From the NCBI RefSeq assembly GCF_010183535.1, contig NC_071333.1:4214587-4278586 (forward strand): 64,000 nucleotides of DNA. Reading direction: 5' to 3'. The notes beneath the pieces were generated by a model. The model saw nothing but the letters and a program-made list of their open reading frames with translations. It was not told the DNA's origin and did not search any database. Positions within the stretch are counted from its first letter, which is position 1. Every line of letters starts with the position of its first letter. A program made the position numbers and the translations under genes. Shown here piece after piece: positions 25,901-37,536 of this stretch. The stretch comes from Caenorhabditis remanei. Lineage: Eukaryota > Nematoda > Chromadorea > Rhabditida > Rhabditidae.

Positions 25901-27422
25901 TGTTGGGTAACGCTACTAACTCTGCTATGAACATTGGACATGAGAATCATCCACATATTGCCAGAGAGAAGAAGGTGTCTAAAGATAGGCCTTATAAGAG
26001 AAAGCCAAAGACATCATCCACTCATAAGTGAGTATTCATTATTTGTCCAAGCTTTCAACAACATTTTCAGTGTGGTATCTCCTTTCGCCGACGGTCACGA
26101 TGGCGAGAAGAAAGGAAGGTCGGAGCCATTTATTGGAAGTTTTGGAGCTACTATTTTCAAGTGAGTATTGTTTATATTTTACTGTATTATTACTGTTTTA
26201 ACACCCACAAATTTAGCCCAACCGCTGAGAACAATAAGCACCACGAAATACCAGAGGAACCTGCAACACCACCACCAAGACGTGAGCACGCTCCTTATAC
26301 CAGAAGGATTTTGACACCAAAGCCAAGATACGTGCAACCAAAGACAACTACACCAGCTCCTACAACTCAAGAAACTATTGCACCACCAGTACATGTCCAG
26401 GTAAAGAAATATTGATAAAGAAAGGTATAGAGACCTTGTTACAACTAACGTATATACCTTGATTTCTAAAAATCAAACTAAACACGTTCTGGACTATGAA
26501 TCATAGGATATCTTCGTGTTAATCTAACATAAAATCTTGTTTCCTTGTATACGTATTTTGATAAGAAGATCAATTGAACGTATCTATCCTGCGTGTTCTG
26601 TGTTTTGTAACAAGTAAAATTAAATTACAAAAAACATATATGGATTATTTATCAAACTCATATTTTTTAGGTCGAGCCCAACACCCCTGCCGTCACCGTT
26701 CCACCAAACCCATTTGCCTTTGCCCCACTCCCACCATTCCCACAATTCGGACTGCCTCAACCAAATCTATTCCAATTCCCAGCAGCTCCACCAGCATCAC
26801 CACCAGCTCCTCCCCCGCTTCCACCACCAGCAATGTTTGGTGTACCACAGGCTCCACAACTCGCCCCTCTTCAACCACATACTCACCACCACTTTGGGTT
26901 CTTCCAACCACAACCACAATTCCAACCACAGCCACAGGTGTTTGGGGGATATGGTTTGAATGGTGGTGGTTTTGGACAACAACAACAACCAGTGTATGGA
27001 CTTCAAGGTGTACAAAATGTGCAACCTAACCAATTGGATAATTTGGATGTTTATACGAAATCTTTATTAACTAACCCGAACAGTCCGTTCCTGTTGCAAG
27101 TACCAACGTTTGGTGCAGCTCCTCCAGCACCACAATTTTTCGCGCCTCAACAACAGCCAGTGATAGGACAGGACCCGAAAGTAAGTACACTGCAACATAT
27201 TAGAAAAATCTTAATAATTTACAGCTTCAAAGAGTGAATATTCAAGCGCCACAAAGAGAAATATCTTCCCAACCTGCACAATTCAGTCTTCAACCACAAG
27301 CAGATCCAAATCAGGCACCAAAATCTGACACACTTGGTGCTCTCTACAGGCCGCCGCCATTTGCAGCGCTTGGAACCACTTTGTACAATTTCCAATCGCA
27401 TAATGGGTACAAGAAAGCCTAA
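19907..27422 (+). CDS. Hedgehog-related secreted protein lacking a Hint domain
   Basis: Eleven exons: 19907-20027, 20079-20242, 23251-23339, 24129-24202, 24367-24469, 25753-25820, 25868-26027, 26071-26160, 26217-26400, 26671-27180 and 27225-27422. Phases agree and give 586 residues. The ATG sits one base after a TTTTTGCAG acceptor, so trans-splicing is likely. Residues 1-24 form a signal peptide. The next part, SYCGANGVPYSLEILSDG then SPVLGCAQPTC, is the signature of the nematode Hh-related N-terminal domain (warthog/quahog type). Eight cysteines (26, 47, 52, 97, 106, 130, 131, 196) can form four disulfides. After residue 200 come basic clusters, then a Pro/Thr-rich linker and a Pro/Gln/Phe-rich tail (QPQPQ, GGYG, QQQQ). 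No autoprocessing Hint domain is present before the stop. Such proteins are apical extracellular matrix or moulting factors in worms. I cannot say which named family member this is. Confidence 0.85.
20243..23250 (+). other. Long (3-kb) intron 2 of the hedgehog-related gene
   Basis: The intron runs from GTAAGT to TCATTTTCAG. It contains no exon that I can support. AGGTCA half-sites for nuclear receptors occur at 20777, 21280, 21602 and about 23056, all on the + strand. An intron this long is unusual in a worm gene whose other introns are mostly short, and it may hold enhancers. Confidence 0.6.
23629..23645. repeat. Short (AC)n microsatellite
   Basis: About eight AC dinucleotides lie in intron 3 of the hedgehog-related gene. 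No function is apparent. Confidence 0.85.
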
Positions 27423-27705
27423 AATTTGCTTATTGTTACACTGTTTTTCTCTTTATTCTTTTTTGGACCCGTTTTTCTTCAGATCTGTACTCTTGTTGGC
27501 CTCTTTTTCCTCTTTTCTAGGTTTTCTTATCCTGTTCTGCTCATCCAAAAATGGTGCTCAAAAAATTAGTGCGTTCCCTGAAAATCATTGTATTTATAAT
27601 TGATACATCTAAATTTATTACCCAGAAGAATAGTGTGAATTAGAAAGAAAACTACTTTTTATACATTTTTCTATATATATTTTTTCAATGTAAAAGATTG
27701 AAAAT

Positions 27706-27711
27706 AATAAA
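27706..27711 (+). terminator. Polyadenylation signal of the hedgehog-related gene
   Basis: AATAAA occurs 284 bp after the TAA stop, within AT-rich 3' UTR sequence. Confidence 0.6.
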
Positions 27712-30700
27712 ATCTCATCCCCTCTTCATCCCCCCAACAATTTCTTTCAAATCTTACTGGTATTCCTTCTATCCCATAATTTATTTCCTCTTTCCGATGT
27801 TTCTTTTCTAATACCCTAATCCAATCGTTTCATGTACTTCTCAAAATCTTTTTTTCCTTTCCCCAATCCCCTTGACATTGTGAATAACTCAAGGCTCAGT
27901 GTGTCTTTTTCTCACCCCTTTTTCAATGAATTTATGAAAAATGAAACCATGAATTTGAAACATGAAAGAAATGTAACAATTGACAAATATTTTTGTTTAC
28001 GAAGCTAGAGAAAAATGGAAAAAATAATCGGCTATTGTCTGAAAAAAGTGGAGAAAATAAAATACAGAATTACTTCCACAGCTTGAAAAAACTTTCCTGA
28101 CAAATTTTAGAGAAATGAATTAGAGAAAAGTTCACAACGGAGAACATAGGTGGGAACAAGTAAAATTTGAAACTCACAACAGTCTGCTAGAAATTGTGAT
28201 AAACACAATTATAATAATTTTGGAATTAGTTTTCTCAACAACTAGAGCTCGAAATATTCCGAAAAGAAATTCTGATAGTTTGAGAAATAAAAAATTCTAC
28301 TACCAATTGTTGTACATTCTTTCAGAAAATGAACTATTTTCTTCACATAGAAATCAAATTGACGGTGTTCATTGTTTTCGTGATCAAGACAAACAAAAAA
28401 TTATCAACTACAAAAATAGATTCCGGACCACGCAGATAAGTTTTTTATTTGAAATCTTTTGAAATCCTTTTTTTATCTACAGTAGATACTGAAAAAACGT
28501 TTTTCACGGGAAATACCCAGAATTTTAATTTTCAGTAGTTCCCGGGCAATGTTCTCCGCTCCAGCTACACCCAATATCAAATTTCTAAGCAAACAAAAAT
28601 CCAAAAAAATTATAATCCTCGAAACTTGCAAAAAGAAACCCTGAACAACAATACATTTTAATTCGTCACTTCAATCCATTCCCCTTCCTAGAAAGGATAT
28701 GTGTGTTTTATTTGAACAGCGGTTATTGAATAGGTAGTACATTCCGACTCATTTATTTGGTCACTCACCTCCTCCTCCTCCCCTCCGTATTTGTCGCCCG
28801 TATTTTATTTCGATTCATTGTATTCTTTTGTACATTTGTGTTGTGTCATTTTTCGGCTAGGTAGAATAGGGGGGAGTGGTATTTCGCAACTTTTGAAGAG
28901 TACTCAAAAATGAATGAGTCTCCGGGAAAAAAAAGAGGTCAATGGGAAAGGTGTGGTTGTGTTTTTATGGACTCTGAGATTAAGTCAGTGTTTTTTGTTA
29001 AGTTTTCGAGAAATATTGATCGAGAAATCACATCTATAATACAGTAATCCCTCATCAAGCTAACGAAACCTCCCTCTTCCTACTGAAAACTGTCTTTTTC
29101 TATTTTCTTCAACTCGATTTACCCTGCAAGTCATCGCAACTATTATACTCATATTAAAAGCTTCATCCATCATTTTTCTCCTCTTTACCCATCTAGTTTC
29201 ATTCATAAACTGTACACTGTTAGTCAACCAATTCACTTCCCGGGAATGAGATCAATGACGTGAGTATGTGTCTTCTCTTCCCCCTTTTTTCTACCTCGTC
29301 CCATCATTATAAGTATTTAACGATGAATAATGGAATTGTATAAGAATAAGCGTCGTGGATTGGAATTGAGGTGTATTCTAGTGGTTAAATGACCTCAATT
29401 GAGGAATAGGAAGAAAAAAGAAGACGTTGAGAAGGAGGGGACAAGGTTGAGTCTATTTCTATTCAACGATGATGATTTACTCTTCGATGAAGTAATCGGT
29501 TGTCGTCGAGAATCATCATCCTCTCTTCAAATCCTTCTAGTTTTTGTGGTTTGGAAGGTTTAGCTTCGTATGTTGTTGTGATTTTGACAGATTATGCGGT
29601 ATTAGTATATGTAAATATTTTTGTTAAAATAATAGCAGTATAGTATTTCATTTTTTCATTTTTTTTTGTTCGGCGAATTGAGAAACAAAAAGATATTTAA
29701 AACTACAATCATCTCACTAGCACAGAATGTCCCATACGTTAAACGATTAGTGAAGTTTGTAGATCAAGAGCTGTGCATAATTTTTTTAGTTAGCACATCC
29801 TATAAAGACATTACTTAACAAATATGTTTACGATTTGAAACCCACCACAGTAGGATTTCTGGGTCTCTAACTGCAACCAGCTATAACTTTTTACTGAGTG
29901 TCTTATTGAAAAAGTGATCAATTACGAAACTAAAGTTCAACAATAGATATACATTTTTGACTAGTCATCCACATAATAGAAAAATCTTTGCTACCGGAGC
30001 GCACCTTTAAATTTGTCAATTTTATCGAAAAAGTTATATCTTGAATTGAATTACGTGACAACCACACTTTTTGAAATGTAAATATATCTACAGAAAATTT
30101 TGAGAAAATTAATCAGCCAAGTAGTAAAAAAGTTTTTTGAAACATAATTGTTTCTCATTATTACAACTTGGTTGATAAATATTCAATTTTTTTGTTTTCA
30201 ATCCTAATTTTACCTTTATCGTCACTCCTATCCTGATCCAAATCCCCCCTCTCTTATTTTCCTACTTTATCTCTAAATTTATGCTCTAAATCTGCGTTTT
30301 CCCGTCTTCACTTTGCTTTTTTCCTCTTTTTGATATCAAATTTCAACACCCCCTTCCTCCCTTTCCCTCTCCTCTTACACAACAAAATCTCGTTTGTATG
30401 CACGTAAATCTCACAAAGAGTTCTGAGCCAGGAGCTCAGAACTCTTTCTCTTTTTGAGAAGAAAAAATGTCTGCTCTTTTCTATTTTCTCTCTCATTGCT
30501 CACTTTGCCCCCTGAGGGCTTCAAGTTTCTGTCACTGCTCTGTTCCCATAGAACATTGCTAATCCTTCTGCCCTAAGAAGAAAAAGAAGAAGTGGAAATT
30601 GAAGAAAAGCGGGGTAATGGGGAGAAAACGAAAGGGGACACTTTTAGATTTTTTTTGCTCGGGAATGTGAACTTTTAATTTAAATAGAAAATGAGAAAAC

Positions 30701-33700
30701 TTTTTTTCAGGTTGTGGGAAGGAATACAATTCAAAGTTTTCAGGCTATTTTTTTTAGAATAAAGACATTCGTAAAGTGGTATAAGTTAATTTTTCATCTT
30801 TATTGTCTCAAAATCCTAATAAGGAGCCTTATATAAAAAGTTATAGAAATGATGTTTCAAAGCTTTTATTCTTTCTTTTCTTTTTGTTTCTAACATTTGC
30901 TTTAAATTAACATACACAAAACTGGCCGACATACGGATTTTCCGACACACCGACAGACATTTTTCCCTCACACCCTCTTTTTGTCCCCTCTCACTTCAAA
31001 TCACTCATTTCTTCAAAAATAACTTTTGTTAACATGTACCTACATATTTTTTGTCACGTTGTCACTCAAGCCTATCAGTCAAACAACAAAACAAAAATCA
31101 GATACAAAAAAGTTTCCGTCTCCTCAGTTTCTACTAAAATGAAATCCGATAGTTGTTTTTCTTCTCACCCGATCATTCATCTTTTCTCATCATCACATAT
31201 GTTACAAATCATTTCAATGCGATTTTCATATTTTTAGTATACACTGAGGTTCCTGAGAATTACGAGCTCACGGAGCAGAAAACTTTTCTATTCATTATTT
31301 TATGACTTTTTTTATTTTTTGAAAAGTGATAAAATTCCTCTAGTTGAAGAATTTCGAAAAAGTTTTTTGGTCTCGAGAAATGCGTTTGTTCGTTTTTCTA
31401 AACAAAAACTTATTTTCCTTGTCTTCATGGGTTGTGGTGGGAATTGAAGAGGAGACACTCAGGGGACACATCTTCTAGAAACCATTTTCTGGTGCAAGAC
31501 ACACAAAAAAGATAGCTCATCTTTTCTTATTTTTTGGGTATTGTGTTAGCTGGAGAAAATGAATAAGCAGAACACAAAAAATGTTTAGCAAAAACGTTTT
31601 GTACCAAAAGTTTCGTATATTGTTTTCGTGGTTGCTGTGGATCAAAATTTTGGTTATATTTCATTAACAGGTTTTTTAGTACTAGAAATGGAAAAATCGT
31701 TACTTTCTAATTTTAAACTGGCTAATTTTCCGTTGATAGGTGTCAGAAAAATTGAATTTCAGAAATTGGGCAGCAGTTTTCAAAATTTAAAAACAATCAA
31801 CATTTAAAATGTTCCGCTTTTCAAAAAAAAGTTTGTGTTTTAGAATCTGCCAAGGCCTCATGATTTATAAAAAATTATTTCATTTGAAGATCTCAGGAAA
31901 CCGAATCCTAATCTAAAAAACAACCCAGGTCTAATTTCTTTATGACCTCTCCCATTATTCTTTGTCAAAACTCTTTGCCCTTCCCTTTCTTCCCTATCAA
32001 TCAGTGCATTTTTCCTTCTTCTCTTAACCCCAAACCACCACATTTTTCGTCCATATGACGCTTCGTTTTTTTAAGAGGAAACAGAAAAAAGAGGCGGCCG
32101 GAAGGCTGGTCTCAAGTGCAATCAACCTCCTTCTTTTTCTCTCCCATTTTCTTCTCCACACATTCTCAAGAGAGAGAGAAAGAAGATCTTGACGCCCCGT
32201 GTTAGGATGGAATAGGGGAATCAACAACACAATGTATAATTCATTTAGTGTATGAGAGGAGGACGGAGGGAAGATTTCTCTTTTTTCTACTTCTTTTCAG
32301 CTTTTTCTTCAATTCAGCTTGTCTTGTTCCGTCTCATTTTGTGTCGTCCCGATAGTTTGAGCCATTTTGAGCCCTAAGGGTTGACGCAAACGCTTAATTA
32401 ATTTCGTCCTGCTTGGTTGGCACACTTTCTTTCACGCTTCCCACAACATAATCGTTTTCTTTGCTATTCTACATTTGGAATGTAATAGGACTCTGACAAG
32501 AGGTCGCTGGTTAGTACGAATCACAATTTTGATTTTTATTTCAAGTTAGTTACTGTTTTTCCCAAGTTCCCCTAACAAACTAAAAAATAAACTTCAGCTA
32601 TACACTTTTAATCAGTTTCAGACATTTTGTGATTTATATCCGGGAAAATGCACTTTAAGAAATCTCTAGTCCCATAGCCTACAAAACACAAATCCACCTG
32701 AACACTTTTAGACTCCTAGTCACAGAAATCAAAAACGTTGACACAAAACTCAGAAAAAGTAAAACTCGGAAAAACCTCTGCTTTTCCCTCTCATTCTCTT
32801 TTTCTCACTTTTCCAACTAAATCCCTTCCCAGGGCTCTCTTTTTTTGTGACTTCACACACTCTTTTTCTCTAGTCCCACTTTTTTCCCATTTGCATTGCA
32901 CTAATCTCTCTGATCTTCAGATTTTCACACGTCTTCTTTCTTTTTGACTTCACACTTCCCTATTTTTCTCGAAATGTGTTTGTTAAATTCAGTGACCTTC
33001 TGTTTGGTGATGCACATCCCACTAATAAGCCGAATTATTCATGTGAAAGACAAAAAAGACAATAAAGCCGAACGATTCAAATCCCTGTATAATGCCACAA
33101 GTATATCCTTTCACTATTCTAACTCACCATTTAAAATACTTAAATCCTCTGAAATGTCAAAGTTTTCCGTTTGTATTTCCGAATTCATTCTCAATTTCAA
33201 AAATGTCACTCATCCTACACACATATCTTTCCTTAGCCCAACCCACACATTCAGAGATATAGAAATTCATTCAGTTGGTCATCTTTTCCCTCCGGCTGTC
33301 CCTTTTTGGTGTCCATTCGTCGAAAAATGAAATATATGTACATGTTTGTGTGTCACTACCGCTTAGCCTTTAGTCTTTTCATTTTGGAGACATACGAGAG
33401 ATGGCCAGCGGGATGTTTTGAGGATGTTCTGCAAGGATTTAGACGAAGTTTTTGGTTTAATTCAAATCTTGTAGGATAAACATGAATTATTTGATCAGAC
33501 TTCTGCAAAATGTGAATAGAACTGAAAATATCCTGCAAAGAAGAAAAATCAGAATCAAAGTAAAACCAGATAGTTCATGTTAGGAATTTCATATCTGGTT
33601 CACTAAAATTTTTGAAATTCGAAAATATTTTCTTTTTGTTGGTCCGATAGTAATTGCAACTAGATTTCCAAATTTAACACATTTGAGAGAAATCTGCAAC

Positions 33701-36700
33701 ATTTTTTACCTGAATATTTAATTTTATGTAACTTTTGGCTTAATATTTAAAATTCTTAATTTTCGAACACCAACACTTGCTATCCCAAGTACATCGAAAT
33801 GTCACTTCAACTCATCTTCTACTTCAATATATCTAAAAAGGACTCCCCTCGTTGTTATTCATTTATCCCCTCTTCCTTCCCCCTTTCTTCTCCTTTTCCC
33901 GCATCTTTTTGACCAGTCGCCGTCAACTGGTTATTGGCAGCTGGGTCAGTTTCTAAGTGACTCTCTTCTCTCCCCCCTTCTTCTTCCACTCATCCGTTTC
34001 ACTCATTTTCGCGCAAAGACGAAAGAAAAAGGGGTCGAGCGTGCACATTTATGGGCTCATTTATGGCAATAACCTTCGCCTCATTTTCTTCATTTTCTAG
34101 CGGGGTGTCCAATTAAAGACCTTGAAAATGAAAAACAGCAAAAATGGGGTAAAGCGAGGGAAACGGAAGAGAATGGCTCTATGAAATGCATACACCTCAT
34201 TTTTTCTGGTTGGAGGAAGGGGGGAACTGGGGTTGCCTCGGTGTCGACATAACAATTAATTATAGCTTGTTGGTTGGTTAGGGTTTGGTTTGGCTTGCAT
34301 GGGAAATTATTTGTTTTCCTGAGGTTTCTTAAATTTAGGGAAAACAAAACCAATTTCCAAACATATTTAGTTGGGATAAATCGACTTTTCTATAGAGATT
34401 ACATTTTGGCAATATATTTCAAATTTGATTTTTCAACACTTGATAAGCTTTGAGCATTAAAAATTGTGTTTTCTTATTGGTAGCACATTCTATGTAATGA
34501 TGAAAAAGTTGCTTTCAAAAGTTGCTCATTCCTATTTTATCAAAGAATTCTACTTTGCGATTTTCAGCATTTTAAAAAATTGACTCAAAAACCCAATTTT
34601 TAGACTCCATTCTGCTCTATGACCATTTTTTCCCTATTTCTCTTATTTTCCTCACCTTCAAAAAATTTGGTGTCTCACCTGATGCATGCTTTAATTTGAA
34701 TTCTGCTCTTTTCGTTATTCTCTATGTTGCAAAGTTCCCATGCCTCTACGCTCCCGTCTAAAGCCAAAAAAAGAATGAGAAAAAAAAGAAGCCTAGAAAA
34801 AGCTTAGACTCGCCTTCGTTTCCTTCAATTTTCCTTTTTTTTTCCTCCACTCCTCTAATTAAGTTATCGATTTTCCTTTTCAACTCCCATCCCATCTTTT
34901 CATTTTGTTTGTCCCTTTTCTCCATTTTTCATGAAAATTCGAAATTTTAGGTTTCAGAAGAAGAGGTCTCGGGAGAATAGACACCTCTAATTTTGAAAGA
35001 GAAGGGTCCCTTTAATTAGATGGACGAGCCCACTCTTTTTCTGCCGTAAAGTACCCAGAAGGAGCAGTAAACAAAAAGATGAAAATAGAAACCTTTAATT
35101 ATGAATCTAAAATTTTCTTCCGGCTAGTTAGCGGTAGAAAATAATATTCATAGAAAAATAAATTTGATTTTTTGGTATCTCTCTCCAACCCAAAAATCTG
35201 GAAATCTCCTCATTCCATCAGCTCATTCCGGATGACGCTAGAGAATTCTCATTTCCTCTTCTGTCTTCCCCTTTTTACATCCTTTTGCTTCTGTTCCCAT
35301 CTAATTTGGTCATTAATTGATTTAGAATACATATCAAGCACTGACACAAGCCAATTTAGAGAGAAGCTCGTCTTCTTATGGCTTTCTGTTTTGGAGTGTG
35401 TAGATGGATAAAACGGATTTGGAGCGGGGAGGGTACAAGTGTTCATACTATAGAACAACAATAATCATAATTTTTGTTAGCAAAAAACAAAAATTTTGTC
35501 ACTATAAGCGAGATTTTTGGTCAGTGGTGCAATAAATTTCTAAATTTATTTTTGAAAAATTAAAAAGTTTATTCACACCTAATTTTACTGGTGTTTTAGA
35601 ATTCCGAATACATGTGGATCATAAAAATTTTCTTATGATCTTGAAAACATGAATTCTGGTAGTTTTTTTTCTCCTTCTCCACAATATTTTTGCGATCAGA
35701 GAGCAATTATCCTTTTTTCCGCTACTTTTCGCAACATTAAAACCACTTGAATATAGATTTCGACAACTTTCGAACGGATCCTCTCGTTCCTTTATTCTCT
35801 CTATTCCCCCGTCACAGAAGGAACATCCCACTCATTCTTTTTTTTTCTTTCACTTGCTGTTTCTCTATCCATCCCCCCCCCCTTTACCCCATCGTCCCTC
35901 CCTTCTCCCTCAGTTTTCTGCCAAATCCGGCTCCTCCCCTATGGGTTAATTGAACCGCCCGTTTCCTCTTCGTCCTCCACACTTTTCTCTCTCTTCTCGG
36001 ACACCATACCAAACGAATTGTGTTTATTGTTCTCTTTCCGTGTCCTTTTTAAAAAGAAGTAAGGGGAGAGGAAAGGGAAGGGGGTTGTGTGTGCGCTAAA
36101 AAAAGGTTCTCGGATTTCACTTTTGCATAGGAAGTCGAAAAAAACGTAGACTCCTCGGCTAAGAGCGTTTTTTGTTGGACTATTAAAAAACAGAGCAGTT
36201 CTTATTTTTGATTTTTAAACGCGTGTTTATTTTTAATAGCCAAGAATATGTTAATACGGATTGCTAACATATGTATTCAACCCTACCGTTTTTCTCCTTT
36301 CATTTTGTTGACAAAAACTTCCATCATTTTCATCCGATTATGTCATGTTTGTTCTGCCATCCTTCTTCCCTCCCTCCTCTTGGTTTTTGTTCGTCTCACC
36401 CCTCAATTTTTCCATGGATTTTGTTATCTTCCATTTCTCTTTGTCCCGTTCGGCATAGAACTCTCTTCTTATCTATTTTTCAGACATAAAACTATTATTA
36501 GGGCGGTTTAGCACATTTTTCCCTTGCAGTGTTCCTTATCATTTCATAGTATGGAATGACTTTTTTGCACTAACAATCGTATAAATTCCAACATTTCTCG
36601 TTTTTGGTTTCCGAGTCCTATAAAATATGACCTTAAAGAAAATGCTAAACACTAAAAACTAAAAACTCCCACACTAGGCACAATTTTGAGTGTTTGCATG

Positions 36701-37056
36701 TGTACCTATGAATTTTTCAAAACGAAATTTTGTTTCCCTTCAGAAGCCATGAATATGTAGATGCAAAACGTTTCGGGGGCACCACTTCCGCGGCCACGAA
36801 CCTAAAATTGCGTTTCCACTTTTCCCACCACCTTTTCCGTTATTCCTTGCTCTTTTCCCGCTTTTTTTTGTTCAAAAGTGAAAAGCGACTTTGTGAACTT
36901 TTTGTTGCAGAAAAACTTGGAACTTTATTCTGAATTTGATTTTTCAAAATGACTAAAACGCTCCTTTTGTGAAAAATTAGGATTTATTGCACGGACATAT
37001 ATATTCTCTTCAATTGTATTCCACTCACTCTTCTCTAAACCAATTTTTTTGTCCAC
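27712..37056. other. Long gene-free region (about 9.3 kb)
   Basis: Apart from the inverted-repeat element at 28138-28558, I find no coding exon in any frame. The sequence is AT-rich with many pyrimidine-rich blocks (about 29000-29300, 30180-30400, 32750-32950, 35750-36000). It may be intergenic, or an outron or first intron of the gene starting at 37537. A small non-coding RNA could be missed by eye. Confidence 0.45.
28138..28558. mobile_element. Candidate 421-bp inverted-repeat (MITE-like) element
   Basis: The 10-bp perfect inverted termini CGGAGAACAT and ATGTTCTCCG are followed on both sides by further related sequence (GGGAAC, then AAATT-rich). The interior is AT-rich and noncoding. I cannot see a clear target-site duplication, so the element call is tentative. 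Confidence 0.4.
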
Positions 37057-37059
37057 CGT

Positions 37060-37370
37060 TGTCGTCAAGCCGGCGCCGACTCCGCCGTCTCCGCCAAATC
37101 TGATAAGAGTTCATTCCAGCTGGATTTGATCTCATGAACACATTCGCCTCGCCGCCATATATACACTACCCGGCAGTGCCAGGGCTTATGAGCTCACAGC
37201 CGGGCTGTGAGCCGGGGTCGTGAGCTGGTGGGGGCTCTATTTCACCGTTGCTAATGGTGATAATTCCATATGGGCTGGTAGCCCCGTTTTGACTGCTTTG
37301 GAGAGCTCCTAGAGCTCCACACCTCCGGTGGCAGTACATACATAGTGGAGGTGGATTTTATAGGACTTCC
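37060..37370. other. GC-rich cluster of short hairpins
   Basis: This 300-bp island is much richer in G+C than its surroundings. It contains a TATA-like run (about 37157-37163) and four short perfect inverted repeats. These are GCTCACAGC-CGG-GCTGTGAGC (37192-37212), GGGCT-GGT-AGCCC (37272-37284) followed by CGTTTT, GGAG-AG-CTCC (37300-37309), and CACCTCC with GGAGGTG (37320-37353). It has no long ORF. A structured RNA gene, a promoter island or an old element are all possible. Confidence 0.45.
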
Positions 37371-37536
37371 TCGTTTGGATTATGACATTGAAATGTTTCT
37401 TAATTTCAATCCGTTTTTCATTTTTCTCATCACTTTTGCTACTCTTCTTACTCTTCTCCTTTTTCACATTCTATTTGTTTTCTGAAAATCCATTTTGCAG
37501 GTAATTCAAAAAACAAGCAGAAGACATCAACCAACC

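Noticed and set aside
27423..28600. Search for a Hint/Hog domain downstream of the hedgehog-related gene
   Set aside because: The sequence is 3' UTR-like with a polyadenylation signal at 27706, and no Hint-like exon is visible.
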